Source: Pseudopedobacter beijingensis (GTDB lineage Bacteria; Bacteroidota; Bacteroidia; Sphingobacteriales; Sphingobacteriaceae). Taken from it: 64,000 nt of DNA. The notes below the pieces were generated by a model, which had not been told where the DNA came from, did no database searches, and saw only the letters and a list, made by a program, of their open reading frames with translations. The DNA is taken from NCBI RefSeq assembly GCF_042678145.1, contig NZ_JBHUDG010000004.1, forward strand, positions 1-64,000. The letters run 5' to 3'. The position numbers and the translations under genes were made by a program. Shown here in pieces: positions 27,745 through 36,874 of the stretch; the stretch's first letter is position 1, and each line of letters starts with the position of its first letter.

Positions 27745-28136
27745 TGTTTGGTTGATTGTTTATAGCTTATCGTTTTATAGTCCGTAGTCGATAGACTATA
27801 GTCCATCGTTTCAAACATTGAGTATTAAAAATTCAATATCCTAAACAGTTTATAGTTCATTATTCTTTTATTAACCCAACACGCTACATTTCGACAAGCT
27901 TAATGTTAGCGGTATTGTTAGCCAACTATTAGTGTTAGGCTATGGGATATAGACTATTAGCCATGGACTATTGACTATAAACCATAGACTAATTAGCCTT
28001 TTCTCTCCTAAAATAACTGCCTGTATTAATGCAATATTATAGTGAAGTTTATGTAAAATACCCTATAATGGGTATTGTATGTGCGAGGCTAAATAAAGAC
28101 TTTTGCGCTTTACCATTAATTAATATAAATTGTTTT
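27745..28136. repeat. Degenerate repeat tract rich in TAGTCCATAGACTA-like words
   Basis: No gene is supported between the two exported-protein genes. The tract is built of variants of ATAGTCCGTAG, GACTATAG and CCATAGACTA in both orientations (27775-27805, 27945-27995). It also includes ATTTCGACAAGCT at 27888-27900, which recurs exactly at 46617-46629. Similar words occur at 25149-25200. It looks like a degenerate intergenic repeat family. Confidence 0.55.
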
Positions 28137-29366
28137 ATGAGAAAACTATTATTAGTAGCACTAGTCATGCTTGTAGCAGGTATTTCCTCTTGCAAAAAAA
28201 GCTCTAAAGAAGACGAAAAAGACGATAATCCTTTTGAATTAGGATACTCTAATTTAACTACAGAAGAACATAAGAAAGACCTTGAACAGGCAGGCCTTGA
28301 GTTTGTAAGAGAGTTTAATGGTTTACCTGAAGAACCCTCTATAAAAGCACTTAATTATTTAAGCACATTGGGTTTCTCTTTTGATAACGAAATAAAAAGC
28401 TTAAGCAATGTTTTAGCAATAAGTAACCATGCTGCTAATAAGAATGTAGCGGGTATTTTAGCTACAGTTAATAATAATGACGTTAATAAGTTGAGTGATT
28501 TTTATGGTATTTATAAGTGGAATGCCAGTAAATCAGATTGGGATGAGGAATCTTCTACAAGTAAGTTGGAATTCCGTTTCCCTTCTGCCGAAAATAAAAA
28601 CACCAATAATGCTATATTGACTCTGTCTTATGTAAAAGATAAAGATTATACCATTAATGATGAGCGAGTGGAGTTTCCTAAAACTTCGACAGCTACGCTT
28701 ACAGTAGATGGAAAAAGCGAATTGACATGGACTACTTCTCATGAGTATAAAGCAGATGGTACGCCAACTAAAGCTAACGTAAGCATAACTATTGGTTCTT
28801 TTGTTTTAACAAGCAATACAACTAATAATGGTAGCAACGTACATTCTGGTTTTGCTCTTAAAAAAGGAGCTAAGCAGTTATTAGCCGCAAGCCTTTCTGG
28901 CGAGTCTACAGCAACTGTAACTAACTTTAATAATGAAGATGATATTGAAAATCTGATAAAGAATGGAAATGCGTCTTTTGAAATAATGAACTACAAGTTT
29001 CAGGGACAAGCTAATATTAAAGAAATCATTAAAGAAATAAACGGTATTTCAGGAAGTGGTGCAGGAAAGAAAGAAGCTGCGGTATGGAATAAACATGCTC
29101 AGTTTGTTGCTATAAATACCAGAGATAACTCTTTAATTGCTAAAGTAGAATTTCAAGGGTCTGATGACAGAAATTGTTATCCATATTCAATTTGGGATAA
29201 TAATCAAAATAAATATGTAGTTCAGGAATATTGTTGGGATGATTCATCGGTTGAGCCATTGTTGGTTTTTAAAGATGGGTCTAAACAAAGTATAGATGCT
29301 TTTGTGGAAAATGGATTCAACAAGATTATAGATGAATTAGAAAGCCTGATCGAAAGATTTGATTAA
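28137..29366 (+). CDS. Hypothetical lipoprotein
   Basis: Lipoprotein of 409 residues. The ATG at 28137 opens a standard lipoprotein signal (RKLLLVALVMLVAGISSC), while the frame upstream to 28029 looks untranslated. After a short acidic spacer (KKSSKEDEKDDNP) the rest has the alternating pattern of secreted beta proteins with many Asn and Lys. No family is recognised. It lies between repeat tracts and has no linked partner, so nothing can be said about its role beyond an outer-membrane or periplasmic location. Confidence 0.65.
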   Translation: MRKLLLVALVMLVAGISSCKKSSKEDEKDDNPFELGYSNLTTEEHKKDLEQAGLEFVREFNGLPEEPSIKALNYLSTLGFSFDNEIKSLSNVLAISNHAANKNVAGILATVNNNDVNKLSDFYGIYKWNASKSDWDEESSTSKLEFRFPSAENKNTNNAILTLSYVKDKDYTINDERVEFPKTSTATLTVDGKSELTWTTSHEYKADGTPTKANVSITIGSFVLTSNTTNNGSNVHSGFALKKGAKQLLAASLSGESTATVTNFNNEDDIENLIKNGNASFEIMNYKFQGQANIKEIIKEINGISGSGAGKKEAAVWNKHAQFVAINTRDNSLIAKVEFQGSDDRNCYPYSIWDNNQNKYVVQEYCWDDSSVEPLLVFKDGSKQSIDAFVENGFNKIIDELESLIERFD

Positions 29367-29428
29367 TATCGTTTTTATCATAGTATAGATTATAGACGAA
29401 AACGGATTGTGTCAGCAATCGGAATTTT

Positions 29429-29473
29429 CATCCTTCAACTCTCCCAACTTTACTACGGGAGAGTTGAAAGATG
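29429..29473. terminator. Hairpin between convergent lipoprotein and DUF4249 genes
   Basis: CATCCTTCAACTCTCCC (29429-29445) pairs with GGGAGAGTTGAAAGATG (29457-29473), a 17-bp stem with one mismatch and an 11-nt loop. It can serve both convergent genes. Confidence 0.65.
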
Positions 29474-29552
29474 TTTGAATCATACAAGAAATCTTCGGTA
29501 CTCAACCAAAAGGAGATAAAACTGATGCTTTACTTCTTAATTCATTACCTGC

Positions 29553-30401
29553 TTATTGTGCAATAACACGATACACTTTAGGTGCATAACCACACCATAT
29601 TCCTATTCCCGGCCCATTTATATTATGACTTATTTTACCCGTAGTGCCAATTAATGGGTTTGAGGCATTAATAACTTCATCGTTAAAACTACTCCAAAAA
29701 TCAAAGCCTTCTTTGGGTATAGTTGCAAACTTAATGTATACTGTATCTCCTTTGGTAAAATAAGGTTCATGTTTAACTGTTAAGTTGTTTTTCATCCCTC
29801 TATTAATATTTAAGGTAAGCGATTTCCCATTAAAATATTTGTCATCCTGTACAGACAATAAGGTAGGGTAAAATATCTTGTCGTTTTGTGTTCGTGTATA
29901 AACCCGATAGTAATTCTTCTCTTCAGGTGGGTCGTTAAAACGTATATTCAGTTGCTTTTTGTGATTTTCCTTATCTGTAAACCATATTGCATCTACTTCT
30001 ACTGAAGTAGGAATACTGGTTTCTGCTGTTAAGATATTTCCGGCATATTCTACTTTAAGGGTGTATTTCTTTTTTCTTTCGCCTTTAATTTCATTGCCTT
30101 TATATAAATAAGGAGGTGAATATCGATCATCCTTTCGTGATGTAAGTATCTCTGTAGTTATCCCGTCACTAACCGTAACTTTAGCCCATCTTATTATTGC
30201 CTGACTAAGTTGGGCTGAGTCTAGTGTTACGAAAAAGGGCAGATTATGTGTTAAAATAACATAAGGGTATCCATCTTCTTCAATCCAGCCCTCAACAACA
30301 AATTTGGGTTTATAGTCTGCAAGGTTGTTTTCATCCTCTTGTTTACACCCTTGAAGGAGTGTTAATAATATTAATATATACAGGAATCTTAGATTCAACA
30401 T
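29553..30401 (-). CDS. DUF4249 family lipoprotein, partner of a TonB-dependent receptor
   Basis: Lipoprotein of 282 residues with lipobox LLQGC. The DUF4249 pattern is present: KPKFVVEGWIEEDGYPYVILTHNLPFF (recognised as VVEGWIEEDGYPYV), a VTVSDG strand, and GNEIKGERKKKYTLKVEY. DUF4249 proteins sit next to TonB receptors and are thought to be surface lids or binding proteins comparable to SusD, though this is not proven. The gap to the receptor gene is 1 nt, so the two are one operon with the receptor first. Confidence 0.85.
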   Translation of the reverse strand: MLNLRFLYILILLTLLQGCKQEDENNLADYKPKFVVEGWIEEDGYPYVILTHNLPFFVTLDSAQLSQAIIRWAKVTVSDGITTEILTSRKDDRYSPPYLYKGNEIKGERKKKYTLKVEYAGNILTAETSIPTSVEVDAIWFTDKENHKKQLNIRFNDPPEEKNYYRVYTRTQNDKIFYPTLLSVQDDKYFNGKSLTLNINRGMKNNLTVKHEPYFTKGDTVYIKFATIPKEGFDFWSSFNDEVINASNPLIGTTGKISHNINGPGIGIWCGYAPKVYRVIAQ

Positions 30402-30402
30402 A

Positions 30403-32757
30403 TTACTTCAGATAGATTTTATAGTTAATAGCGGGCAATACAGGTAAAAGTGCTATTGATTTAGCTTGTACAGATACTGTGTATTTAGCTAAATCTCCTT
30501 CTGCTATATAAAACATATACATAGGGTTTTGTCTGTTGTATATATTGTATACAGAGATAGAAAGCTCTGTTTCCAGTCTTTTATATGATTTTAACTTTCT
30601 GCCTGCTGAAATATCCATTCGATGATAAGCAGGCATACGGCTGCCATTAAAAGAACCATATTCATTTACTAAATTACCTCCCACCATGTACCTGCTTACC
30701 GGTTTTGTATATGCGTTACCACTGGCAAAGGTGAATAAAGCAGATGCACTCCATAATCTGTTTATTTTATAATTACATGTTAATGAGATATCATGCCTTC
30801 TGTCATATTTGAAAGGAAACCTTTTCCCTTCGTTAATTTTATCGAATTGTCGGTTTGCCACAGCAAAAGTATAAGATAGCCAGCCACCGAATCTTCCTTT
30901 AGTCTTTTTTATAAAAAGCTCTGTGCCCCAGGAGTCTCCGTTTCCGTAATAAAGATTGTCCTCAATCTTCATATTATCTATTAGATTCATAATGCCGCCG
31001 GAGAACTCAGCTAAGCCATACATCTTCTTGTAAAAGATAGACAAAGAAGTACTGTATTTTTTATTGTTGATATCTTTATAGTAACCTATACTTCCCTGAT
31101 ATCCTTTTGCAGGTTGAAGATTTCCCACCGATGGCATCCAGAAATCTGCCGGAAAGTTTACTGCTGTAACTGATATTAAATGTAAAGGTTGTGTATTCCT
31201 GTTGAATGAGAGTTTTAGTGCCGACTTTTCATTCAATTGATAATTAAGTGATATGGATGGGTCTAGAAAAAGATAGTCTGTTATAGTTTCGTTTCTTCCG
31301 AAATTTAATGTTCCCCCACTTTTTTCTACAATAGAATAAGGTCCCTTGTGTCTGAAATAATTTAGACGCATTCCTACATTTAAACCTATTTTTGAGTTCC
31401 ATTTAAAATCGTCTATAATATATATAGCTCCCTCATCTGCATAATATATATTTTTCGTCCCGTAATCCATCTCTGTATCGGCAGATTGAACAGATGGGGT
31501 ATTAGGGATATACTTATGGTCTGCTAAATATACTCCGGCTTTTAACTGATGTCTATTTAAATTGATATTCAAATAGCTTTTATAACTTAAATCACGAATA
31601 TGAGACTTGATACTGGCATTATATTGTTCCTGCGATATTCCAAACTTAAAGTTATAGCCACTATATGTACCTGTTGTATTTAAGGTGATTTTATTATTGA
31701 TAGTTTTAACCCAGTTTAACGAAGTCGCCGTATTTACCCAATTGATATAGTTATTAATATTAAAATGGCCTATACCAAAACCAAAGTCATCTCCACCTGA
31801 ATATGCTGAAAAATAAATGACGTCTTTTGTGCCTAACCGCAGGTTAGAGAAAATATTAACATCATAAAAGTCATATTTCATTTTATTAAGGAACAAACTT
31901 TTACTTAGTTCATTTATCACAGGCCAAACGGTTTGATTCATAAACGTTTTTCGGCCCCAAACCCCTATATTCCAATAATCAGTTATAGGTAATGTGGTTC
32001 CTGTATTTATTGAAAATGGGCTGACATCTGCTTCGAATTTAGGGGAATTAGTGATTGATTTATCGCTCTTTACGTCAACTAATGCGGATAGTCGCCCAGG
32101 ATGCTCCGAAGGTACTCCGGATTTATAGAGGGTGACGTCTTCTGTAATGGAAGGATTGAAAACAGAAAACAATCCTAACATATGCATGGGGTTATAGATT
32201 ATGGCATCATTAAATAAAGTTAGGTTTTGACCTCCGGTTCCTCCTCTTACAAATAAACCCGAGTTTCCTTCTCCGCCATTGGCCACTCCCGGTAAACTGC
32301 GAATAGCTTTGAAAACATCTTTTTGCCCTAAAAACCCTGTGGTAAGCGATAACTCTTTTTTATTTAAAGTTTGAAAGTTGGCCCTGTTATCATTAAGAAT
32401 CTCCTTTTTACCAGCGGCAGTGACAAGCACTGCATCCATAGTTGTTATAAAAGGATTCAAATATAAATCTAAGACAGAATCTTGTTTAATATTGATTCTT
32501 AGGTTTAACGTATCATAACCTAAATTATAAACTTTGATTGATTTAATTTCCGAAGCACTGTTATAATGGTAGTAGCCAGTGTTTTTAGCTATAATCTGAT
32601 CTTTTTCATTGAACTGAATAACTGCCCCTGAAATAGGTGCTTTAGTGTGTTTATCTAAAATAAGACCTTTTATCAGAAACTTTTCCTGGGCAAGAACACA
32701 ATTATAAAAGAGGCTAAGTAAAAAGATTAAAAAGTAGAATATCTTTTTTATGAACAT
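30403..32757 (-). CDS. TonB-dependent receptor with CarboxypepD_reg-like N-domain
   Basis: Outer-membrane receptor of 784 residues. Signal peptide, then a CarboxypepD_reg domain at about 28-100 (KGLILDKHTKAPISGAVIQF), a plug domain (SLPGVANGGEGNSGLFVRGG), and a 22-strand-type barrel ending in an aromatic-rich last strand. It imports a substrate using TonB energy, but the substrate is unknown. No STN domain is present, so it is unlikely to signal by itself. The DUF4249 lipoprotein follows after 1 nt. This pairing is typical of Bacteroidetes and distinct from SusCD. Confidence 0.9.
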   Translation of the reverse strand: MFIKKIFYFLIFLLSLFYNCVLAQEKFLIKGLILDKHTKAPISGAVIQFNEKDQIIAKNTGYYHYNSASEIKSIKVYNLGYDTLNLRINIKQDSVLDLYLNPFITTMDAVLVTAAGKKEILNDNRANFQTLNKKELSLTTGFLGQKDVFKAIRSLPGVANGGEGNSGLFVRGGTGGQNLTLFNDAIIYNPMHMLGLFSVFNPSITEDVTLYKSGVPSEHPGRLSALVDVKSDKSITNSPKFEADVSPFSINTGTTLPITDYWNIGVWGRKTFMNQTVWPVINELSKSLFLNKMKYDFYDVNIFSNLRLGTKDVIYFSAYSGGDDFGFGIGHFNINNYINWVNTATSLNWVKTINNKITLNTTGTYSGYNFKFGISQEQYNASIKSHIRDLSYKSYLNINLNRHQLKAGVYLADHKYIPNTPSVQSADTEMDYGTKNIYYADEGAIYIIDDFKWNSKIGLNVGMRLNYFRHKGPYSIVEKSGGTLNFGRNETITDYLFLDPSISLNYQLNEKSALKLSFNRNTQPLHLISVTAVNFPADFWMPSVGNLQPAKGYQGSIGYYKDINNKKYSTSLSIFYKKMYGLAEFSGGIMNLIDNMKIEDNLYYGNGDSWGTELFIKKTKGRFGGWLSYTFAVANRQFDKINEGKRFPFKYDRRHDISLTCNYKINRLWSASALFTFASGNAYTKPVSRYMVGGNLVNEYGSFNGSRMPAYHRMDISAGRKLKSYKRLETELSISVYNIYNRQNPMYMFYIAEGDLAKYTVSVQAKSIALLPVLPAINYKIYLK

Positions 32758-32880
32758 GCTTTATGTACTTCACGAACAGGCAAACTTACTGATTATCATC
32801 TGAAGTATGCAATACCTAGTTTTGAGTATATTAATACATTATTAAAGTAAAAGAATTGGACCCAACTATATTGTAATGTC

Positions 32881-33846
32881 TTACAATATCTGTTTAATAA
32901 TCTCTTCTATGCTAATTCCGTCGGCTTCTGCTTTGTAGTTTTTAACCAGGCGGTGTCTTAATATGGTGGTGGCTACCGCCTGAACGTCTTCTATATCCGG
33001 AGAGAATTTTCCATGTATAGCTGCGTGGCACTTGGCACCTATTACGAGATTTTGAGAGGCCCTGGGGCCGGCACCCCAACTTAAGTATTTATTAATGTAA
33101 TCTGTAGCTAGAGGGGTATGAGGTCTTGTTTTTGCTGCTAAACGTACGGCATATTCAATTACATTTTCTGCAACGGGAATATTTCTTACCAGTGATTGGA
33201 AATAGGTAATCTCGTCTGCATGTATTATCTTTTGCAATTGCTCTACCTGATTACCAGTAGTGCTTTTTACAATGGCTAATTCTTCTTCGAAACTAGGGTA
33301 GCCTAAATGTACATTAAACATAAACCTATCTAGTTGTGCTTCTGGTAAAGGGTAGGTTCCTTCCTGCTCAATAGGGTTTTGTGTTGCCAGTACAAAAAAA
33401 GGTTTAGGTAATGGATGGGTAACTCCGGCAGCTGTAACGCATTTTTCCTGCATGGCTTCCAGTAAGGCTGCCTGTGTTTTTGGGGGCGTTCTGTTGATTT
33501 CGTCGGCTAGGATAATATTTGCGAAGACAGGACCTTTAATGAATTTAAAGTTTCTGTCTTCGCCTAAAATTTCGCTTCCTATAATGTCGGAAGGCATTAA
33601 GTCTGGGGTAAACTGGATTCTGTTAAAGCTTAAATCCAGTACTTTTGAAACTGTTTGTACCAGTAAGGTTTTAGCCAGACCGGGTACACCCATTAATAAA
33701 CAATGACCATTACTGAAAATAGAGATCAGTACAAATTTAACCACCTCGTCTTGTCCAACGATGACTTTGGATATCTCTTTTTTGATATCCTGGTAAGCCT
33801 GTCCCAGTGCTTGTATACCTTCTACTTCAGATGTGTATTTAGTCAT
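32881..33846 (-). CDS. MoxR-family AAA+ ATPase
   Basis: MoxR/RavA-type AAA+ chaperone of 321 residues. Walker A is GVPGLAKT at 53-60, Walker B is IILADEINRTPP, and the sensor region ATQNPIEQEGTYPLPEAQLDRF is seen as ATQNPIEQEGTYPLPEAQ. These ATPases usually insert metal or activate partner proteins with VWA domains; none is nearby here. The start overlaps the 3' end of the SurA-like gene by 8 nt, so it is the last gene of a three-gene operon with two envelope chaperones. Confidence 0.92.
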   Translation of the reverse strand: MTKYTSEVEGIQALGQAYQDIKKEISKVIVGQDEVVKFVLISIFSNGHCLLMGVPGLAKTLLVQTVSKVLDLSFNRIQFTPDLMPSDIIGSEILGEDRNFKFIKGPVFANIILADEINRTPPKTQAALLEAMQEKCVTAAGVTHPLPKPFFVLATQNPIEQEGTYPLPEAQLDRFMFNVHLGYPSFEEELAIVKSTTGNQVEQLQKIIHADEITYFQSLVRNIPVAENVIEYAVRLAAKTRPHTPLATDYINKYLSWGAGPRASQNLVIGAKCHAAIHGKFSPDIEDVQAVATTILRHRLVKNYKAEADGISIEEIIKQIL

Positions 33847-35209
33847 TATTAGTGGCAGTTACTTTCATGTCTTCAGTAAACCAGTCTTTAAGCGCATCAC
33901 AGCTATAAAAATCCTTGTCGATTTTAATATAAGTAGCCTTTCTTCTTTTTTCGAACCAATCGCTTATCACCTTGTTTATTTTATCTTCGTATGCTGCTTC
34001 TTTTATTTTAGGCAGATCTTGTTCCAGATTAGCGGTATGAGGCGGTATTTTTGATCTCAGGTATAAAAACCTATAACCTTTTTTACCTCTGTTATCAGTA
34101 AAAACATCTGGTTTAGAGTATGTACCCACTTTCATAGTGTCTACAGTTAAGAAAACAGATGGCTCTAATTTATCTGTAGGTATATAAGTCGTTCTGTTAG
34201 CACTTTCGTAGTTTAATATCATTCCACCATTGTATTTGGTGTCGTTATTACCAGAGTACAATGAAGCGGCATTAGAGAAGTCCAGCTTTTTAGCTACTAC
34301 CTGCTGGTATACAGAATCAATTTCTACTTTAGCTCTTTCCAACGATGCCGGAGGGCTGTCAGGGATTATTAAAATATGTCTTGCTCTAACATTTTCGCCT
34401 CTTCGTTCGAGTACTTCAAGGAAATGGAAACCAAATTCTGTTTCAAACACAGGCGAAAGCTCTCCGGGTTTTAATTTAAATGCCCAAGAAGTAAACTCTT
34501 TAGCCATAGTGTGTCTGTCAAAAAAAGGCAGCTCACCACCGTCTCTGGCCGATCCCGGATCCTGAGAGTATAACCTGGCTAATGTAGCAAAGCTATCTCC
34601 GTTTTTAATCCTTAATCTTAAGGCTTCCAGTTTGTCTTTGTAGGTTTCCTTTTCTGCTTTAGTCAATTTAGGGTACACTACAATCTCACCCACCTCAACC
34701 TCTGTATTGTAAGTAGGAAGCGAATCTTTAGGAATTGCTTCAAAAAATCTTTTTACATCTAAAGGAGTTGCTTCTACTTTCTCTGTAATTTTTGCCTGCA
34801 TTTTCTGTGCAACCAGTTGCTCTCTTATGTCTGGTCTGATTTCGTCCTTGTACAGGATAACAGGACGGCCCAAAAACTCTTCCAATCTTTCTTCGCCACC
34901 TGCTCTGGATATCATGGTACGCATTCTTCTGTCTACCTCACCGTCTACATCCTCGTCGTTAACTACAATAGAGTCTATGGCGGCTTGCTTGGTTAGCAAC
35001 TTCTGGCTCAGCATGGTTTGCATCAGGTAACATTTGATCGAGGGGTCAGGTTTTGTTCCCTGCAATATATACTGTGCATATTGCTGATCTATTTCGGATT
35101 TGAGAATAATATTATCACCAACAACCGCAACCACCTTGTCAACAACAATATGTTGGGCTAACAAGCTTCCACTAAAAAGCAATAATGCTATGAATAAGTA
35201 TTTTTTCAT
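33839..35209 (-). CDS. SurA-like peptidylprolyl isomerase
   Basis: Periplasmic chaperone of 456 residues. Signal peptide ends LLAQ, then a SurA N-domain (VVAVVGDNIILKSEID) at about 22-130 and two parvulin (PpiC-type) domains at about 176-270 (SQDPGSARDGGELPFF) and 275-390 (RARHILI, YNGGMI). It escorts outer-membrane proteins and helps fold prolines. It overlaps the upstream chaperone gene by 4 nt and the downstream MoxR gene by 8 nt, which is strong evidence for coupled translation. Confidence 0.92.
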   Translation of the reverse strand: MKKYLFIALLLFSGSLLAQHIVVDKVVAVVGDNIILKSEIDQQYAQYILQGTKPDPSIKCYLMQTMLSQKLLTKQAAIDSIVVNDEDVDGEVDRRMRTMISRAGGEERLEEFLGRPVILYKDEIRPDIREQLVAQKMQAKITEKVEATPLDVKRFFEAIPKDSLPTYNTEVEVGEIVVYPKLTKAEKETYKDKLEALRLRIKNGDSFATLARLYSQDPGSARDGGELPFFDRHTMAKEFTSWAFKLKPGELSPVFETEFGFHFLEVLERRGENVRARHILIIPDSPPASLERAKVEIDSVYQQVVAKKLDFSNAASLYSGNNDTKYNGGMILNYESANRTTYIPTDKLEPSVFLTVDTMKVGTYSKPDVFTDNRGKKGYRFLYLRSKIPPHTANLEQDLPKIKEAAYEDKINKVISDWFEKRRKATYIKIDKDFYSCDALKDWFTEDMKVTATNND

Positions 35210-36072
35210 TTATTGTTTTGATATACTTCTAGTTCGTTCTTTGTTTGTGCCTCCTGAAAAACTTCTCTTTCCATCTGGCTTATTAACTTTAATTTTCTCT
35301 GGTTTAAGATTAAGCTTTTAATGTTCTCTCGTTCAAACGTTAGAGGAGACATGCTATCCTTAAATTTAGAGTCTCGCAAAATTAGGAGATATAATGTATT
35401 ATTTTCAGAAATTTGAAAAATACGGTTCAAACTCTGGTAATTATGTTCTCCAAGCTTGCTCATGGGGAGTATTTTTGCCAGGTCATCTGCATAATGCCAG
35501 CTGGTATCGGCCAGTGAAAACGATGGCGAGTATTTGAAACAGTATTTTTCAAGCAAATCTCTATCGCGTATATCTTTAGATACCATTAGTTTTTTAACCA
35601 TTTCCAGTTTGGGCGTATGAGAAGGCAATTTAATATAAGAAATCTTTAATATAGGCTTTTTAAGTGAAAAAATATCTTTGTGTTCACTGTAAAACTCGTT
35701 GATTTCTTTCTCAAGAACGTTGGTGTCCAGTTTTTGTTGTATAAGCTCTTGCTCGTACTGGAACCTGATAAGCGATTTTTTATAACTCTCCAGCTGTTGC
35801 TGTATATGTTGTTCGTCTATTTCAACATTCTTTTCGGCCTTCTTTTGTAAGGTGATGTCTTTTTGCCATTGCTCTATAAAGTTTTTTACAATGGCAGCAC
35901 TATCGTTTCCATGTATGTTATCTGGTACAATACCTTCCAGGTCTTTAGCATACAAATATTGGTCGTAAGCTCTGGCCAGCGGCTTTTCTGATGACTTGAA
36001 GTAGTTACAAGAACTAAAGCTCAGGATAAAACCTAATGTCCAAAAAAAGTATCTAAAGCGATAAAGCATCAT
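35206..36072 (-). CDS. SurA/PpiC-like lipoprotein without clear isomerase core
   Basis: Lipoprotein (lipobox SFSSC) of 288 residues, mostly helical. It has an early SurA-N-like segment (LARAYDQYLYAKDLEGIVP) and a weak parvulin-like part at about 135-230 (LKISYIKLPSHTPK ... DTSWHYADDLAKILP), but the DGG-type isomerase signature is absent. It is likely a membrane-anchored chaperone partner of the SurA-like protein encoded next, with which it overlaps by 4 nt. Confidence 0.75.
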   Translation of the reverse strand: MMLYRFRYFFWTLGFILSFSSCNYFKSSEKPLARAYDQYLYAKDLEGIVPDNIHGNDSAAIVKNFIEQWQKDITLQKKAEKNVEIDEQHIQQQLESYKKSLIRFQYEQELIQQKLDTNVLEKEINEFYSEHKDIFSLKKPILKISYIKLPSHTPKLEMVKKLMVSKDIRDRDLLEKYCFKYSPSFSLADTSWHYADDLAKILPMSKLGEHNYQSLNRIFQISENNTLYLLILRDSKFKDSMSPLTFERENIKSLILNQRKLKLISQMEREVFQEAQTKNELEVYQNNK

Positions 36073-36260
36073 TTATTTATACACAGATCTGAGATAATCA
36101 GTCTAAAATATGGCATTTTTAGCGAATTAAATTGTTTTTTATTTTAACATCAACGTTTTAACCTATTTTAACACAATATTTAGACATGAAATGCACCATT
36201 ATTTACGAAGTAATTGGAGAAAACACATGGTTTTAATTCAGCTATCTTTGATATAATCTG

Positions 36261-36268
36261 TAAATTTG
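36261..36268 (+). promoter_or_regulatory. TAnnTTTG promoter box before the 36274 gene
   Basis: TAAATTTG lies 5 nt before the ATG at 36274, an exact match to the Bacteroidetes -7 element and evidence for choosing that start over the open frame reaching 36214. Confidence 0.55.
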
Positions 36269-36273
36269 TAGCT

Positions 36274-36816
36274 ATGGACGCTTTAAATACAAATAACCCC
36301 ATTGCGTTAAGTCTTTTGCTTGATGAAGAAATATATGTTTTTGATAAAGACGTTCATCCTAAAGCCATTGATGCTGCACCACAGCCACAAGAAGACAACT
36401 CTGTAGCTGCAGAACAGGTTGCAGAGCGTGGAGCTCCGGATTTTAAATATATGGGCGAAAATAATCAATATGTATTGGTGATTGTAAACGATCCTGAAAC
36501 GGAACATTTGAATCAGACCGACCTGATTTTTCTGCTTAAAATATTGGCAGCCAAGAAACTGGAGCTGAAAGATATTGCAATTATGAATATTGCCAGACAC
36601 GATCGTTATGATTTTGATAGTCTGAGAGCGTTTTTTGCTTGCAGTAAAATGCTGACTTTTGGTATTAACCCGGCAATACTCAATGTGCATGGTCTGAAAT
36701 CAAATATAGAACAGGAACATGAGGGAGTTAAGTTTTTAGGGACATGGTCTTTAAGGCAAATGGTTAACGACGATAACAAGAAAAGAACCTATTGGCAGGT
36801 GCTTAAATCTTTTTAA
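36274..36816 (+). CDS. Hypothetical cytoplasmic protein, possible DNA polymerase III psi-like
   Basis: Soluble protein of 180 residues without a recognised family. A flexible acidic stretch (about 30-60) separates an N-terminal helix from a compact alpha/beta part. This part shows a hydrophobic strand with VLVIVNDPE, then a helix LIFLLKILAAKKLELKDI, a second strand region FGINPAILNV, then KFLGTWSLRQMV and a terminal RTYWQVLKSF. The order of these elements resembles that in E. coli HolD (LVMVAND ... SWRLG ... ALWQQI), the psi subunit of DNA polymerase III. This is pattern-based inference, and the sequence identity is low. It is 58 nt upstream of rdgB. Confidence 0.55.
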   Translation: MDALNTNNPIALSLLLDEEIYVFDKDVHPKAIDAAPQPQEDNSVAAEQVAERGAPDFKYMGENNQYVLVIVNDPETEHLNQTDLIFLLKILAAKKLELKDIAIMNIARHDRYDFDSLRAFFACSKMLTFGINPAILNVHGLKSNIEQEHEGVKFLGTWSLRQMVNDDNKKRTYWQVLKSF

Positions 36817-36874
36817 ATAAGCCCTGGTTAATAGTTGTTTATATCCTTTTTATATTTAAATTTCACGTAATTAT

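Noticed and set aside
30403..32757. SusC-type receptor of a polysaccharide utilisation locus
   Set aside because: Partner is DUF4249, not SusD, and no glycoside hydrolases are linked.
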